From Apiotrichum sp. Y4204 (lineage: Eukaryota > Basidiomycota > Tremellomycetes > Trichosporonales > Trichosporonaceae), in NCBI GenBank assembly GCA_025531455.1, contig JAMYHL010000108.1, positions 1 to 64,000 of the forward strand: a stretch of DNA of 64,000 bases, in the 5' to 3' direction. The notes under the pieces are model-generated. The model was not told the origin of the DNA. It saw only the letters and a list, made by a program, of their open reading frames with translations, and searched no databases. Shown in pieces: positions 1-10,867 of the stretch (its first letter is position 1; each line of letters opens with the position of its first letter). Position numbers and translations under genes: made by a program.

Positions 1-275
1 TCGGCGGCGGGTTACAATTCTAGAGTCGCGGAGATACGAGCCAGGCGCGTCTCGATGAGAGAAACGGCGTTTTGTGGGAATCGGAAAGTGTGTTGTAGCG
101 GATTACGTGGAGCTGACAAGGCCAAAGGTCGTCGACGGTCTGTCGCGACGATGGAGAGAAGACCAGAAACGGAGAAAGACGAAGACAGACGAGCGGGTAT
201 CGCGAGCACGAGACATCGTCCAACTTCTAGCGGTATGCAAGTTGAAGCCAACAGCAAGGAAAGCAGACAGGAGCA
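1..275. other. Left-edge flank, no gene supported
   Basis: Downstream side of the zinc finger gene that ends at 276. Open frames exist on both strands, but none shows a recognisable domain or a splice pattern, so nothing is called. The 3' end of a neighbouring gene cut by the window edge cannot be excluded. Confidence 0.4.
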
Positions 276-888
276 TTACGCATTCTCAGCCGGAGGCTGG
301 ACATGCCCCGCCGGCTTCTGCGCAACGCCGACAGTCGCCTCCCCAAAGCGCGCAACAATGTCCTCGACGCCGCGCTGGCGGTTATCCGGGGCGGTGCGGC
401 CTGCGGCGCGCTGCGACTCCTCGATAGTGAACGCGCCCTCCTTGAGGTCCTTGAGCCGGCGCTTGTGCACCTTGCTGCGGGTGTGTGTCGCGAGCGCGAG
501 CGCGGATTCGTAGTATTTTGCGCATTCGAGGCAGTACTGCTGTCAGTAACGAGGCTTTCGGGTGACCGTGAGGGAGAGGGGAGGTGATCGAGGAGGGCTA
601 TCGTACCCGAGAGCCAGGCCTACGATACGCGGTCTCTCAACTGCTCGAGGACGTGACAAACGCTCACAGCTGCGGTCGAAGCTACACCACCCCATCCCAT
701 TCTCCCACACTCACATGCTGTCCGAGTCCAGGCTTGTCCTCATCAATCTCCTGGACGGCGAGTTTCTTGGCGTTGTGCTCGAGGTCGTGCTGGATCTGGT
801 CGAGGTCCTTGGTGCGCACGCGGGTGCGCGCTGCGCGCGCGACGTCGCGGCGCGCGTGGTGGGTACGAGAACGGCGAAGACGGCCCAT
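276..888 (-). CDS. Bud20/ZNF593-family C2H2 zinc finger protein (ribosome biogenesis)
   Basis: Two exons, 888-715 and 539-276, both in phase 0, give 145 residues. The donor is GTGAGT and the acceptor is CAG. The N-terminus is basic and leads into TKDLDQIQHDL and DEDKPGLGQH, the signature preceding the finger in Bud20/ZNF593 proteins. Exon 2 opens with the finger: CLEC, then a His pair spaced as H-x5-H (about residues 60-81), followed by KRRLKDLKE and a short acidic/Gln tail. In yeast, Bud20 is a shuttling pre-60S export factor; the same role is inferred here from family membership. The length is close to the usual 130-170 residues. The intron is 175 nt, long for this locus, and could hide a missed small exon, but the junction reads smoothly without one. 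Confidence 0.85.
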
Positions 889-1616
889 TGTGGATAGATG
901 TATGTGTATGTGAGAGTGAGAGAGATGAAGAGAGAGGTTGGTGGTGAGCTCGACGTTTCTTCATGTTCTGACTGTCTCTCGTGTGATCCTCTCGAGATCG
1001 GCTGGGGGTGGGGCAAAAAATCTGTGGATAGTGCATCGTTACGTAAATTCCATCGGCCGATCCAGATTTGCAGGATCGGCAACTTGCGGATCTGCATCCA
1101 GCTATCCAGCTTTGGCGATCCTACTCCCCCTCACCCTCGAACAGTGAGTATGCATCTGGACACGACGGCAAACACAGCTGCGATGACCTAAAGAGCCATG
1201 CATGCATGCTGAAGACGCAGAGAACACCGGTGATGTATGCAGAAGCATCTCGATGAGATAGGCAGCGTACGCAGCACATGGTGCGCACATGGCATGACTC
1301 ATACAAACTTTACTCTGACATGACTCAGCGTCCAGTCACCCCACTCCGAGAGAGAGTGGGACGCCGGTGGAATCGGACTCGGAGCAGTCAGCGGACAAGA
1401 GCAGAGCAGCGGAGCGGAGCACGTGGTGCCAGCCGCAGCTTTTTCGGCCTCGGCCCCCGTAATGCCCAAACAGCCGGTATCGGGTGCCCACTCCGAGGGC
1501 GGGGGGCTTGTCGGCCGGAGTACGGCATGCTGCCCGGTGCCCGGTGGCTCGGCGTGGCGATGAGCTAACCAGCAATTGACCTGGGGGACAGAAGTCACGG
1601 AGGCCGAGAAGAAAAA
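889..1616. other. Intergenic, no gene seen
   Basis: Upstream of the Bud20-like gene (minus) and distal to the pyrimidine-rich leader of the next gene (plus). Open frames here are short, antisense to one another and of low complexity. A TCTCTCAC-type run lies directly upstream of the Bud20-like start in its own sense. No RNA gene was recognised. Confidence 0.5.
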
Positions 1617-2689
1617 GTGCATCTCTTGTTGCATCTGCCAAGGCCTCGCCACCGTTGCTGCTGTTGTTTTTGCTCTCCAGCTCCCTCTCTCCCTGCTTGT
1701 TTTCCATCCCATCCCATACCCTCCTTGATCATCATCATCTCCCTCTCCATCTTTATCATCTCCCCGTCCTTTGCATCTTCATCCTCTTCTCATACCTGCA
1801 TTGCATCGCACACCACGCTCCTTCCACTCCTACATCCTCTCTTTCACTCGCGTCTCGCCACTCCTCCCGGCGCCCGCTGCACGGCCTATCGCGCCACCCG
1901 GCCACCCGCCCGCTCCCGGCATCCATCCATCTGCCTTTTTGGCCCTGAGACAGCAGTCCACAAGGAGCGCGCAAAGTAGAGAGCTCGACCGCAGCTTCTT
2001 GTCATTGTCCAACAGCCTTTTCTCTCCCTTTCCTCGACGGCGCTCTTTGTCCCAGCGGCTCCAGCGCAGGTCAACTCGTGCAACTCGTTGCGCGCTGCAC
2101 GTCCTTTGATTTCGCATCTGGTCTTCAGAGCACGTATTGTCTCCCGCCGGCTTTCTTTCTCCTCGAGTATCAGCCTCCGCCACCTCGGCCGTCGTTCGAT
2201 CTCACTCCCCGACGCGAATACAGAGCAAGTGTTTGGCATCTCTTGCATCTCGCCCTCCCGCATCACTCGCATCGACAGCACCGGAGAATAAAGACCCATC
2301 TTAACAGGCCCCTGCATTACCTTATTCCATCTCACTCGGGCTCTCTTCACCTCATCCACTCCTCCCTTCTCCCTCGCCACTCCTCCCTCTCGCTACACAT
2401 TCCCCGGCTGTGGACTTTTTTGACCCTGCATCGGCACACCACCACCACGGCCCCGTTGCTCGGTATTGTGCAGCACCCTTTGTCCTTCGAGTCCCTCGCT
2501 CGTTCTTCATTATTCTCCTGCGCCTGGACCAACTACCCCTCAGCTGATCCAACTGCCGCCCATTGTTGATCTCTCGGACCGCCGGGCACTTGCGCACTCT
2601 TGTCCACTACTTATCGCGCATTCCAGCACCTCTCCTGCATTTCTCCACATCTCATCTCCACACTCCGCCTCAATCTCACCCTCGCCACC
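1617..2689 (+). promoter_or_regulatory. About 1.1 kb pyrimidine-rich promoter/5' leader
   Basis: The plus strand is strongly C+T-rich for roughly a kilobase (runs such as CTCCCTCTCTCC, CACTCCTCCCTTCTCC) up to the hydroxylase start codon at 2690, which sits in a good context (GCCACCATG). CT-rich tracts before start codons are common in fungal core promoters, but this one is unusually long. Long open frames inside it (for example 2078-2569) encode only Ser/His/Leu/Pro-rich low-complexity sequence and are taken as by-products of composition. Confidence 0.5.
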
Positions 2690-3876
2690 ATGCTCACGTT
2701 TCCGCATCAGCTGGTGGATGCGCTGCCATCGTTCTCGCAGTCGAAGAACGCGACACTCTTGTCCATGATCACGCCGACTTCGATCGACGCGCCATTTTAC
2801 CACACCACGCGTCCACAGCTATTGTCATGGATCTCCGATCGGCATCTCTCGCTCCTCGCGCCTCTGGTCGTCTACTATGCGATCGGGACAATTTTCCACA
2901 TCATCGACACGCTTCAGCTCCCGTACTTTGAGGCACGCCGCATTCACGAGAGCGAAGAGGTCAAGAAGCGCAATCGCGCAACGCTCGGCCAGGTGCTCAA
3001 GGCCGTCGTGTTCCAGCACATTGTGCAGACGATCGTCGGCCTCCTCATGCTCGAGGGTGACGAGTCCATCATGCGCACAGAGATCCTCAAGGACCACCTC
3101 GGCGGCATGCGCTGGCTCGCGCCCCGTGTCGCCGACTTTATCTTCATCATCCTCGGCCCCACCACCGGGCAGCACGTCCTCGAGCAGCACGGCCCACAGC
3201 TCGTCAACTTTGCGTACTGGTGGGCTGTCCCGGCAATGCAGATCTTTCTTGCCTTGTGAGTGGAATGCAGGCGAGCTGTGTTGCGAGCGCGATGTGAGCA
3301 AGGGCTCAGCGCCGTGATCGTATGGATTGAGGCAGGCAGGCAGACATGATATATCCGGCCGTGCTCCCTTCCATCCCCGTCTATCGGTCCATGTTTCTTC
3401 TGCTAACACTCAGCTGCATCATCGACACTTGGCAGTACACGCTGCACCGGTTAATGCACACGTACCCCGTCCTTTACCGCGCTTTCCACAGCCACCACCA
3501 CCGGCTGTACATCTCGTACGCGTTTGGCGCGCTGTACAACCACCCGATCGAGGGCCTGGTTCTTGACACTCTCGGCGCGGGCATCGCATCATATGCCACC
3601 TTCCTCACGATCCGGCAGGCAACCCTCCTCTTTGTCGTGTCGACATGGAAGACGGTCGACGACCACTGCGGCTACCGTCTGTGGTGGGACCCGTGCCAGT
3701 TCTTCTTCAACAACAACGCAGACTACCACGACATTCACCACCAGGCCTATGGCATCAAGTCGAATTTCTCCCAGCCCTTCTTCACAAACTGGGACTACCT
3801 CCTCGGCACGCAGATGACCCGCCACCAGTTCGAAAACCGCGCATCGCGTCGCGGAAATCTCGAAAAGGAGGACTAG
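2690..3876 (+). CDS. SUR2: Sphinganine C4-hydroxylase-like fatty acid hydroxylase (Sur2 family)
   Basis: Exons 2690-3255 and 3414-3876 (phase 2 junction) give 342 residues, near yeast Sur2 (349). The intron has a TGCTAAC branch box just before its CAG acceptor. Hydrophobic segments lie around residues 55-80 and 155-200. The second exon carries the membrane di-iron hydroxylase histidine boxes: HRLMH, then HSHHH, then a later HDIHH. Family members hydroxylate C4 of the long-chain base sphinganine in the ER to make phytosphingosine. The C-terminus is short and charged (ending KED). The start is the first ATG with a strong context after the CT-rich leader; no in-frame upstream ATG was used. A related sterol-desaturase-type hydroxylase is the main alternative. 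Confidence 0.85.
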
Positions 3877-4349
3877 GCGCAAGGCAAGCAAGGCGCAAAG
3901 CCTGCAGCAGGCAGCTGCAGCTCGTTACCCGGATAAAAGCACGGAGCGAAGCGTGACGTGACGCGGCGCGGCGCGGCGTGTGCACCGCGCCAGTAGTATC
4001 CACCAACTCCAAAGTAATAGCTCCCCACGGGCCGACCCCCCATCTCACAACTGCAATGTATTAGGCACCAGGCCGCAGGCCGTAGTATATACCCCCTATC
4101 CCGCATAGATGTCCTAGTATGCACGGGCTGAATGGCAACTGGATCCGCCGGCGGTGACCAGGGATGTGGACATGTGGACAACGTGCGCTGCCGCACACGT
4201 GTGGGAAGAGAAGCACCACAAAATGCTCTAGTTGATGATTCTCTCTCCTTCTCACTCCTTCATGACGCCATGCAGTCCATGACAAGACAACTAATGTGTT
4301 CACTATCGTCACAACTTCTAGCTCTACCAAGCTACTCTCGCTCTCACTC
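3877..4349. other. Convergent intergenic region
   Basis: Lies between the 3' ends of the Sur2-like gene (plus) and the Spt7 gene (minus). It holds a GC-rich stretch (GACGCGGCGCGGCGCGGCG around 3958-3976) and no supported gene. Presumably it carries both 3' untranslated regions. Confidence 0.5.
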
Positions 4350-7224
4350 TCACTCGTCCTCGCCCGCCGCGTCCTCCTCGCCCGCAGCCGCAGCCGCCGC
4401 TGCCGCTTCAGCAGCCTGCTTTGCGAGCGCAGCCTTCTTCTCTGCTGCGCGCCGGTCGCGTTCCTCCTTTGGTGGCCGGATCCACTTGCCCTTACCGACG
4501 CCGACCTGTTTTGTCGACTTTTTGTCGTCGGCCGCCTTTTTCGCCGCGGGCTTCTTGGCCGGCGTGCCGGGCACGGGCTTCTTGACGATGATCTGGCCGA
4601 GCGGGCCAATGGCCGCGTGCACGGGGTCGAACACGTCGTCCTTGTCGATCCCTGTGCCCGCTTCGAGGCGCGCAGCGTAGAACGCGTGCAGCAGCCCCGG
4701 CGTGTGCAGCCGGAACGTTGCAGGGTTGAGGGGCACGACTGGCGGTGGCGGCGTGTAATCTGGCGCGTCGGCCTTGCCCGCCTCGGCTGCGGCGTCGGCG
4801 CGCCGCCGTCGGCCAAAGAACAATGCGCGCGGGACAGTGACGCTTGCCAGGCCAAACTCCTTGTCGATGCCCAGCTCGCGCAGGCCGAGGAAGTCCTCGC
4901 CGAGGTCTTCTGCAAACTCGCCGCTGATGTCAGTATATCACTGGTGGACAGGACCCACTGTTTCAGCATCTCGCCGTCCTGCGCCAGCAACATGTCGTCC
5001 TCTATCACTGGTCCCGCCAGCATCTCCTTGTATGCTGCGCGCACCTTGCGCTGCATCTCCGACGCCTTGGCGCTGTCGCGCTCAATGTCGTCCTTGATGT
5101 GCGCCTTGAGATCCTGGAGCTCCACCTGGCCGTTCTCATGCAGCACGTGGAGGACCAGTTCCTGGCGTCAGTGAGGAAATGACATTAAACAAACCTCAGA
5201 GTCGACCTGGTGCGAGAACCCGTCGAGGTACATGCGGAACGTGCGGCCGAGATTGCGCAGGTAGTCGCCCGCAACGCGTGTGAACAAGTCGAGCGGGATC
5301 TCATTCGCGCCTGAAGTCAGTAACAGAAACACACTGGACACACCTTCAAAGCCAGCATTCGCGAGCATACTTGCTGAAGCACGCTTTAACGATAGCGCGG
5401 CCTCCTCCTCGCCGACCTCTCCGCCGTGTTTGAAGCGCTCGGCGGCCTGCGTTCGCGTCTCTTGACGCTTTCGTTTACTCCCGGCGCGCTCCTGTGCCAT
5501 TCGTGCTCTCTCCACTTCTGGTGGGTCGAGGGCCGTTGGTGGCATGCCTGTGCCGTCCCCGTCATAGTAGCGCTGCCAGTCCTGGATGACACCCATTGTT
5601 TTCCGCGCATCGCTGAGCTTGTCCATCGACCGCTGGATCACACGTTCTAATGACACGGGCTTGGAAGGCACTAGTTCTGGTGGTGCCGACTCTCCCGGCC
5701 GTGCGTCCTTCTCCGTCGACGGTATTGGTTGCCGGCGGCCTATTCTTCGCCGCTTTCGCGACGGCCCCTCGACCATGCACGGCACAGCCGGAAGACCGGA
5801 CACGTACGACTCGTCCTTGTTGTTCAATCCCCACCAGTATCCCTCCAGCTTTGCGTCCTCGTCGTCGGTCGTCACGGAGACGGGGTACCATGCCGGCGGC
5901 GCATTGCCGTACAGGATCTCACGGGCCTTGCCCTTGTCGGAAAAGGAAGGCCCCGGGGTGTTGAGCAATACGGGCTGCAGCTGGGTCATGGTGTAGGGCG
6001 TTCTAATCAGCGCGGGTGCCTCCAGGTTAGCCTGGAGGTTTGGCCGAAATGGCGGAGGCTGGGGTCAGCGTTGGCGATCGCCGTATACTCACGCTCGAGC
6101 TCTTCGCCTTTCCGTTCACGCGCCGCTCCCCGGGGACCAATCCGGCGCTAGTCGCCCGCTGACTAGCATTGGCCTCCGAGGTCGCCCGCCCATTTGGGGC
6201 ACCATGACCGGGAGTAGCGTCCTTGTCGCCTTTGCGTGCGGACTCGTCTTCCTCGCCTGCTGCGTCGTCGCTCTCCCCTGCTGCGTCTTCGTCCTCGGCA
6301 TTCGGTGCTGCTCCGTCGGTTCCGCCCTGCTGCGACTGCTGCTGCTGCATCACCGCACGCTGGACTGCTGTGGAGGCCCCCGCCTGCGAGAGTATTGCGA
6401 GCAACGGGTTGTTATTGCTGTCCTCCTTGTCGGCCACAAAGTCGAGCAGGTGATTGGTCTTCTGCTGAAGGAACTTGGCAACAGCTCGGAGGGGGTGGTT
6501 CTGAAAGAGTTAGTTCGAGCTGTTATGCGACCATCTCTCATCGCTCCTCACCGCTGTGGTGTTGTACGTCAGACAGTTCTTCCAGATCTGGTCGAGGTCG
6601 GCCGCAAAGTCGGCCTTGGCCTTGTACTTGTGACCCTTGACATTGCGCAGCACCGTTGAGAGGTCCATCGGCCGGTCGATGTCTGGCGGTCAGTCTGATG
6701 CAAGGCATGCCGAGCTCGACTGGGGGCACCAGCTCAGCGCGGCCCGCACCCACATTGGTAGTAGTCCGGCGCATCGCGCTTGGAGACGGGCTTGAGGAAG
6801 GGCACTGCCTCGGGCTACAGATCAGAACAATAACAATAACAACGACATACCGTGCCCTTGAGCTCGTTCACCACCTTCTCCAGGCTGTCGTAGAATGCAT
6901 CTGATGATTTTTGCGGCTGTCGGCGTTAGGAGTGTGTTGCGCGCGGTGACAGAAGCAGAAAGTTGTTTGATTAGAAGAGTTGGTGAGTAAAAGTGCACGA
7001 CAGTGATTGACTTTTGAGGCGCGTGGTCTTTGGTCTTGTGCGGCCGATACTCACTTTGCTGAGGTGGACATCAACAAGCAGCTGCTGAAAGTCGGGATCT
7101 GCAATGCTCGGTGCATCGGATATGCCCTCGAGGTACCCAAGGAGGTACTGTTGTGAGTGGATGGAACGACGACAGAGAATGGTGTGCTCGCCAGCGGCAT
7201 TCGGACATGTCGACGTACCTTCAT
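4350..7224 (-). CDS. SPT7: SAGA complex subunit Spt7-like, bromodomain and histone fold
   Basis: Ten exons keep phase throughout: 7224-7219, 7147-7055, 6916-6851, 6814-6754, 6682-6552, 6500-6093, 6058-5344, 5310-5195, 5161-4959, 4923-4350, total 790 residues. The first coding exon is only Met-Lys; an in-frame TAG just upstream fixes the start. The bromodomain spans about residues 65-150 (PFLKPVSKRDAPDYY, then IDRPMDLSTV and WKNCLTYN). An acidic, low-complexity linker follows. A C-terminal histone-fold-like segment (ANEIPLDLFTRVAGDYLRNLGR) sits near residues 495-515, and the tail is Lys/Ala-rich. Spt7 is the SAGA scaffold that pairs through its histone fold with a Taf10-type partner and binds acetyl-lysine. 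A STAGA-like or other bromodomain paralogue is less likely because domain order matches Spt7. Confidence 0.88.
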
Positions 7225-7759
7225 GGCTGCGGGCGGCGCCGGCTAGAGCTCGCCTTTGTCTCGTGTTCCACCCAAGATACAGTTCTCGGCGCTGGTCAGT
7301 TGTGTCTGCGCTCTGCGCGCGGTGCAGGCGGCGAGAGCGGTGTCTTCTGATAGCCCCCGACGGGCCCAGTGCGCTGCGGCTGTCGGTGCGTGTGGATGGG
7401 TCGGTGGTGGTGCGTACGAGGGCGGTGAAGAGCGTCGGTGATGGTGAGGGGATGGGTTGTTGAACGAAAAACGACCAGAGAGATCAGGGAGATGGAGGAC
7501 GGCCGGGAGCGGGTGGGGGGAAGGACACGGAGATCAATACATCTCCGTTATCGTGCATTCCCCGTTTTCAGTGCACCCACCGTCAGCCAGATGTGCTCGT
7601 AAACAAATCTGTATCGAGCTCACGATCAACGCTATCGACCTCTCTATCCATCTCTCATCCCCATCCACCCAGCATACAGTTCCGATAAAGAGAGAGTCGT
7701 TGGAACGCGGTTTACTTGAGGAAACACTCCCTCTCGCTATATCTCAAATCCCTCCGGCC
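7225..7759. promoter_or_regulatory. Divergent promoter region SPT7 / TFIIIC subunit 5
   Basis: 535 bp separate two divergent start codons. The plus-strand side ends in a TC-rich run (CTCTCTATCCATCTCTC near 7640). No longer motif stands out. Open frames crossing it lack any family signature. Confidence 0.45.
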
Positions 7760-9597
7760 ATGAGCGACACGGCGCCCTCGCCGGAACCCGAAGCCGGACC
7801 GAGCACGGCTCCCGCACCCTCATCCGCTGCCTCGGACGCGGGGCCATCCCGGACTGCCCGCTGGCGTCCGTTGCCGCGCACAACCTTCCGCTCGATCGAG
7901 TACACGGGGCCGATGCAGCGTCCGGAGCAGATTCTGAATGTGATTCAGCAAGCGGACATTGACGAGTGCTTCAACGCGCCGATGACGGAGGCGCGCCAGC
8001 TCGAGATGAAGTACCGCCCCGAACGCTCGAGTATCCCCGTCCGCGGGCTGCGGGTTGCGAGCCAGAAGCTCCTGGTAAAAGTCGTGCGGAAGCGGCGAAG
8101 AGGCCCGCACGGGGAGCCCGTGGATGGCGGCGCGTTCACGGCCAATGTCGTCGGATCTATCCCCCAGACGGTCCGCTTCAGAGGTGCGTCACCGATGGAA
8201 CTGTGCTGATGGACAGCGATGGCAGACTACCAGTATACGCCGCCGCAGGACGGACATGTGACCCAGCTCGTGCAGTCGCTGGCTGATCTTGACTGTGGGT
8301 TGAGTGAATTTTTACCTGCCTGACCCTCAGACGACGCGATTCTTGACTACGAGGTGCCGCTGCTACACGAGGAGGTCATCGCGCCGACGGAACCGGGGCC
8401 GAATGGCGAGCCACCGGCATTCCCGTTCCGCTCGCTGTTGGAGCTGCAGCCCACACCCATCATGTCGCAGCGCCAGCTGCCACACGCCTTCAAGTGGGTA
8501 TTACTTCCGGTCTCCGCTCACACGCAGCTACAAGATGAACGCGCAGACGGTGGAGGAGCGCGTGTGGGACGAGGAACGTGGTATCTACAAGAACCGCTAC
8601 GTCAACAAGTCACGTATCTCGGGCTGGGCCGTTCCCGTCATCGGGCACGGGCACCCCGTGCCGCTCGTCCCTCCGGACGACGTCAAGGAGATGATACCCA
8701 AGCTCGACGCAAGGATATACAACCGTATCCTGGAGCTCATGGAGGAGCGGCCCGTGTGGCAGCGGTATGCCCTGCTTGCGCAGTTTAGCGATGCGGACCG
8801 CTATGAGATCGAGAGGTGAGCTAGTTAGACGGATAGAAGCTCACGGCAGCAATAAAGTCTACTTCCCCGCCACCGGATTCACGTACGGCGCGGGCCCGTA
8901 CTGGAAGTGCATTGTGCGGTACGGGTACGACCCATGCACCGACCCAGCGGCCCACAAGTGAGTGAAACGACAGGGCCATTCTGACGACAGGTACCAGCGC
9001 GTCTATGTCTATCTCGACGTGAAGCGGACAAAGAACAACGTGCTCAACGCGCACATGCTCGATTATGACGATGAGGAGGAGGTCAAGCGCCCGTCGTTCT
9101 GGTGGGAGCACGAGCAGCAGCAGCGCATCGCGCAAGGCCTGCGTCCGCCGATTGACCCAAAGTGAGTGACGTCTCATATCCCCATCTACCTCTGCTAACC
9201 CACAGGCGCGTCTACTTCTTCGACGGCAAGGTCATCCACCGGAACAAGCCCGACTACCAACTCATTGACATTACGGACCCGTTGATTGCGCCATACATCT
9301 CGGACCCGCAGTCACTGGGCACATCCTGCGAGGTAAGCGTGCCCTCTGTTACATCTCTCACACCAGCCCCACAGCGGATGGTACCGGCCCCTGGCGTTCG
9401 AGCTGATCAAGGCCCTTCTGCGCGTGCGCTACGCACACCTGCGCGACCGCGGCGAGCCGATGGCGGACGACGACGAGGCCTGTGCGGCCATAGTCGAAGC
9501 GTACGACAAGGCGATAGGCGATGACGACAAAGAAGGCGCCGAGGCTTTCTTCCGCCGTCTTGCTGCTGCCAGGCGGGAGCAGAACTTGCGGACCTAA
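7760..9597 (+). CDS. Transcription factor IIIC subunit 5 (Tfc1/Sfc1/GTF3C5 family)
   Basis: Eight exons in consistent phase (7760-8183, 8217-8294, 8331-8493, 8528-8815, 8850-8957, 8991-9161, 9206-9332, 9367-9597) give 529 residues. The N-terminal domain carries FRSIEYTGPMQRPEQ and RVASQKLLVKVVRKRRR, typical of the Tau95 triple-barrel region. The central part contains the winged-helix DNA-binding region (RPVWQRYALLAQF, then FPATGFTYGAGPYWK). The acidic C-terminal tail is expected for Tfc1. The last exon uses the acceptor CACACCAG at 9361-9366, which restores GWYRPLAFEL; the next AG would put the tail out of frame. TFIIIC binds the internal A box of tRNA genes for Pol III. Identification rests on conserved blocks across the whole length. 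Confidence 0.85.
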
Positions 9598-10867
9598 ACG
9601 ATGATGATGGGCAGATGTATATGTATAGATATGAGTGGCGGGGTGGTGGGCAGCGGCAGCGGCAGCGGCGGCAGTAGCTGCAGGGTACGTCGGCGGCTGC
9701 GCGGCGCCACACGCAGGGTAGATGGCGATGAGCGCCTAGCTCTGCGACGAGCAGTGCGCAATGGGTAGCATGGGGATGTTGTTGAATATCGAGTCGAATG
9801 CAATGCAAGTCATAGCGATGCATCGTCTGATGTCTTGGATCTCTATGCTTCTGATATTGCGATAGCAAGATCATTGATCGCAGCGAACATGGTCATCTAT
9901 TGGCCACTCTCTCGCCGGAAAATGATAGATTAGGGATTAAATTGAAGACCGAGGCGATAACAGGAAACGGAGCGGGGAGGCGGGGCAGAGCGGGGGCCCA
10001 TCCGGCACTAGGCCGAAGTTGCCCGAGCATCGTCCAGACTCCAAGCTCCAAGCCGCCAAGCAATGCAGGGATGCCGCCGGATGCAACCCATTGCTTTGCA
10101 CACATGCACGGCGCGGAGAGCGGGAGAGGCGCAGCACCGGAGCGCCGGCAGCAGACTTGCAGCTTGCAGCTTGGCGGCAGTGGCGACAGGACAGGATGGA
10201 TGTCTGGGATGGGATATGTCTGGGATGCCTGGCTCCGGCCGGCCGAAGATCCGGAGGAGGGAGGGAGAGAGGGATCCGAGAGCCAAACCGGCGGCAGCGG
10301 CAGAAGAGCAGAGAAAAGTGCCCCGCATCCCACCCTTGCCCCCCCGCTTTCGGACGCTGTTTTAGTGCCATTGTGCTGTCTACGCCATGCATGTGGCCGT
10401 GCGGACTGTGCCGCTCAGCCGCCGTGCCGCTGCGTGCTGTTGTTTCTGTGTCACCTGGTGTGTCGCAGATATTGCATGGGGTGGGCAATACATGCACACA
10501 ATCTGAAAAAAGACTGGGCAGTCGCAGTTGCAGAGAGCATGTGGGACAGCGCACTCTCGCTCTCTCTCTGGGGAGATGGATGTGCGGATATAGATTCACT
10601 ATGGGATTGTATCTAAGCGCGGCGCGGCGCGTAACAGCCAGGCAGCCAGGCAGAATGGCATCGAAACGAGGCTGGCTGCCCCCGGGCGGCTCATGGCGGA
10701 TGGCGGCGGCGAAAGAGAGAACGACGAAGCGAGTAGAAAGAGTCGATAGGGGGGATGTCAACTGTTTCTTCTCTTCTCTCTTCTTCATCTCTCCTCATCT
10801 CTCCTCTCTCGTACTCGCTCCCTCTCCACCTCACTACACTACCACTACACCTCACCAGACTCCCAAA
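9598..10867. promoter_or_regulatory. 1.27 kb upstream region of ornithine aminotransferase
   Basis: No gene is supported. The proximal 110 bp before the start at 10868 are CT-rich (TCTTCTCTCTCTTCTTC, then CTCTCCTCTCTCGTAC) and end in CCCAAAATGG. The distal part is GC-rich, with a short Gly/Ser repeat-like GGCAGCGGCAGCGGCGG tract near 9650. A 312-codon open frame runs from 10019 into the first OAT exon, but it is read as chance because family similarity starts at 10868. Confidence 0.45.

Noticed and set aside
2078..2569. 163-codon frame in the CT-rich leader
   Set aside because: Low-complexity His/Ser/Leu/Pro sequence explained by pyrimidine composition; no splice or domain support.
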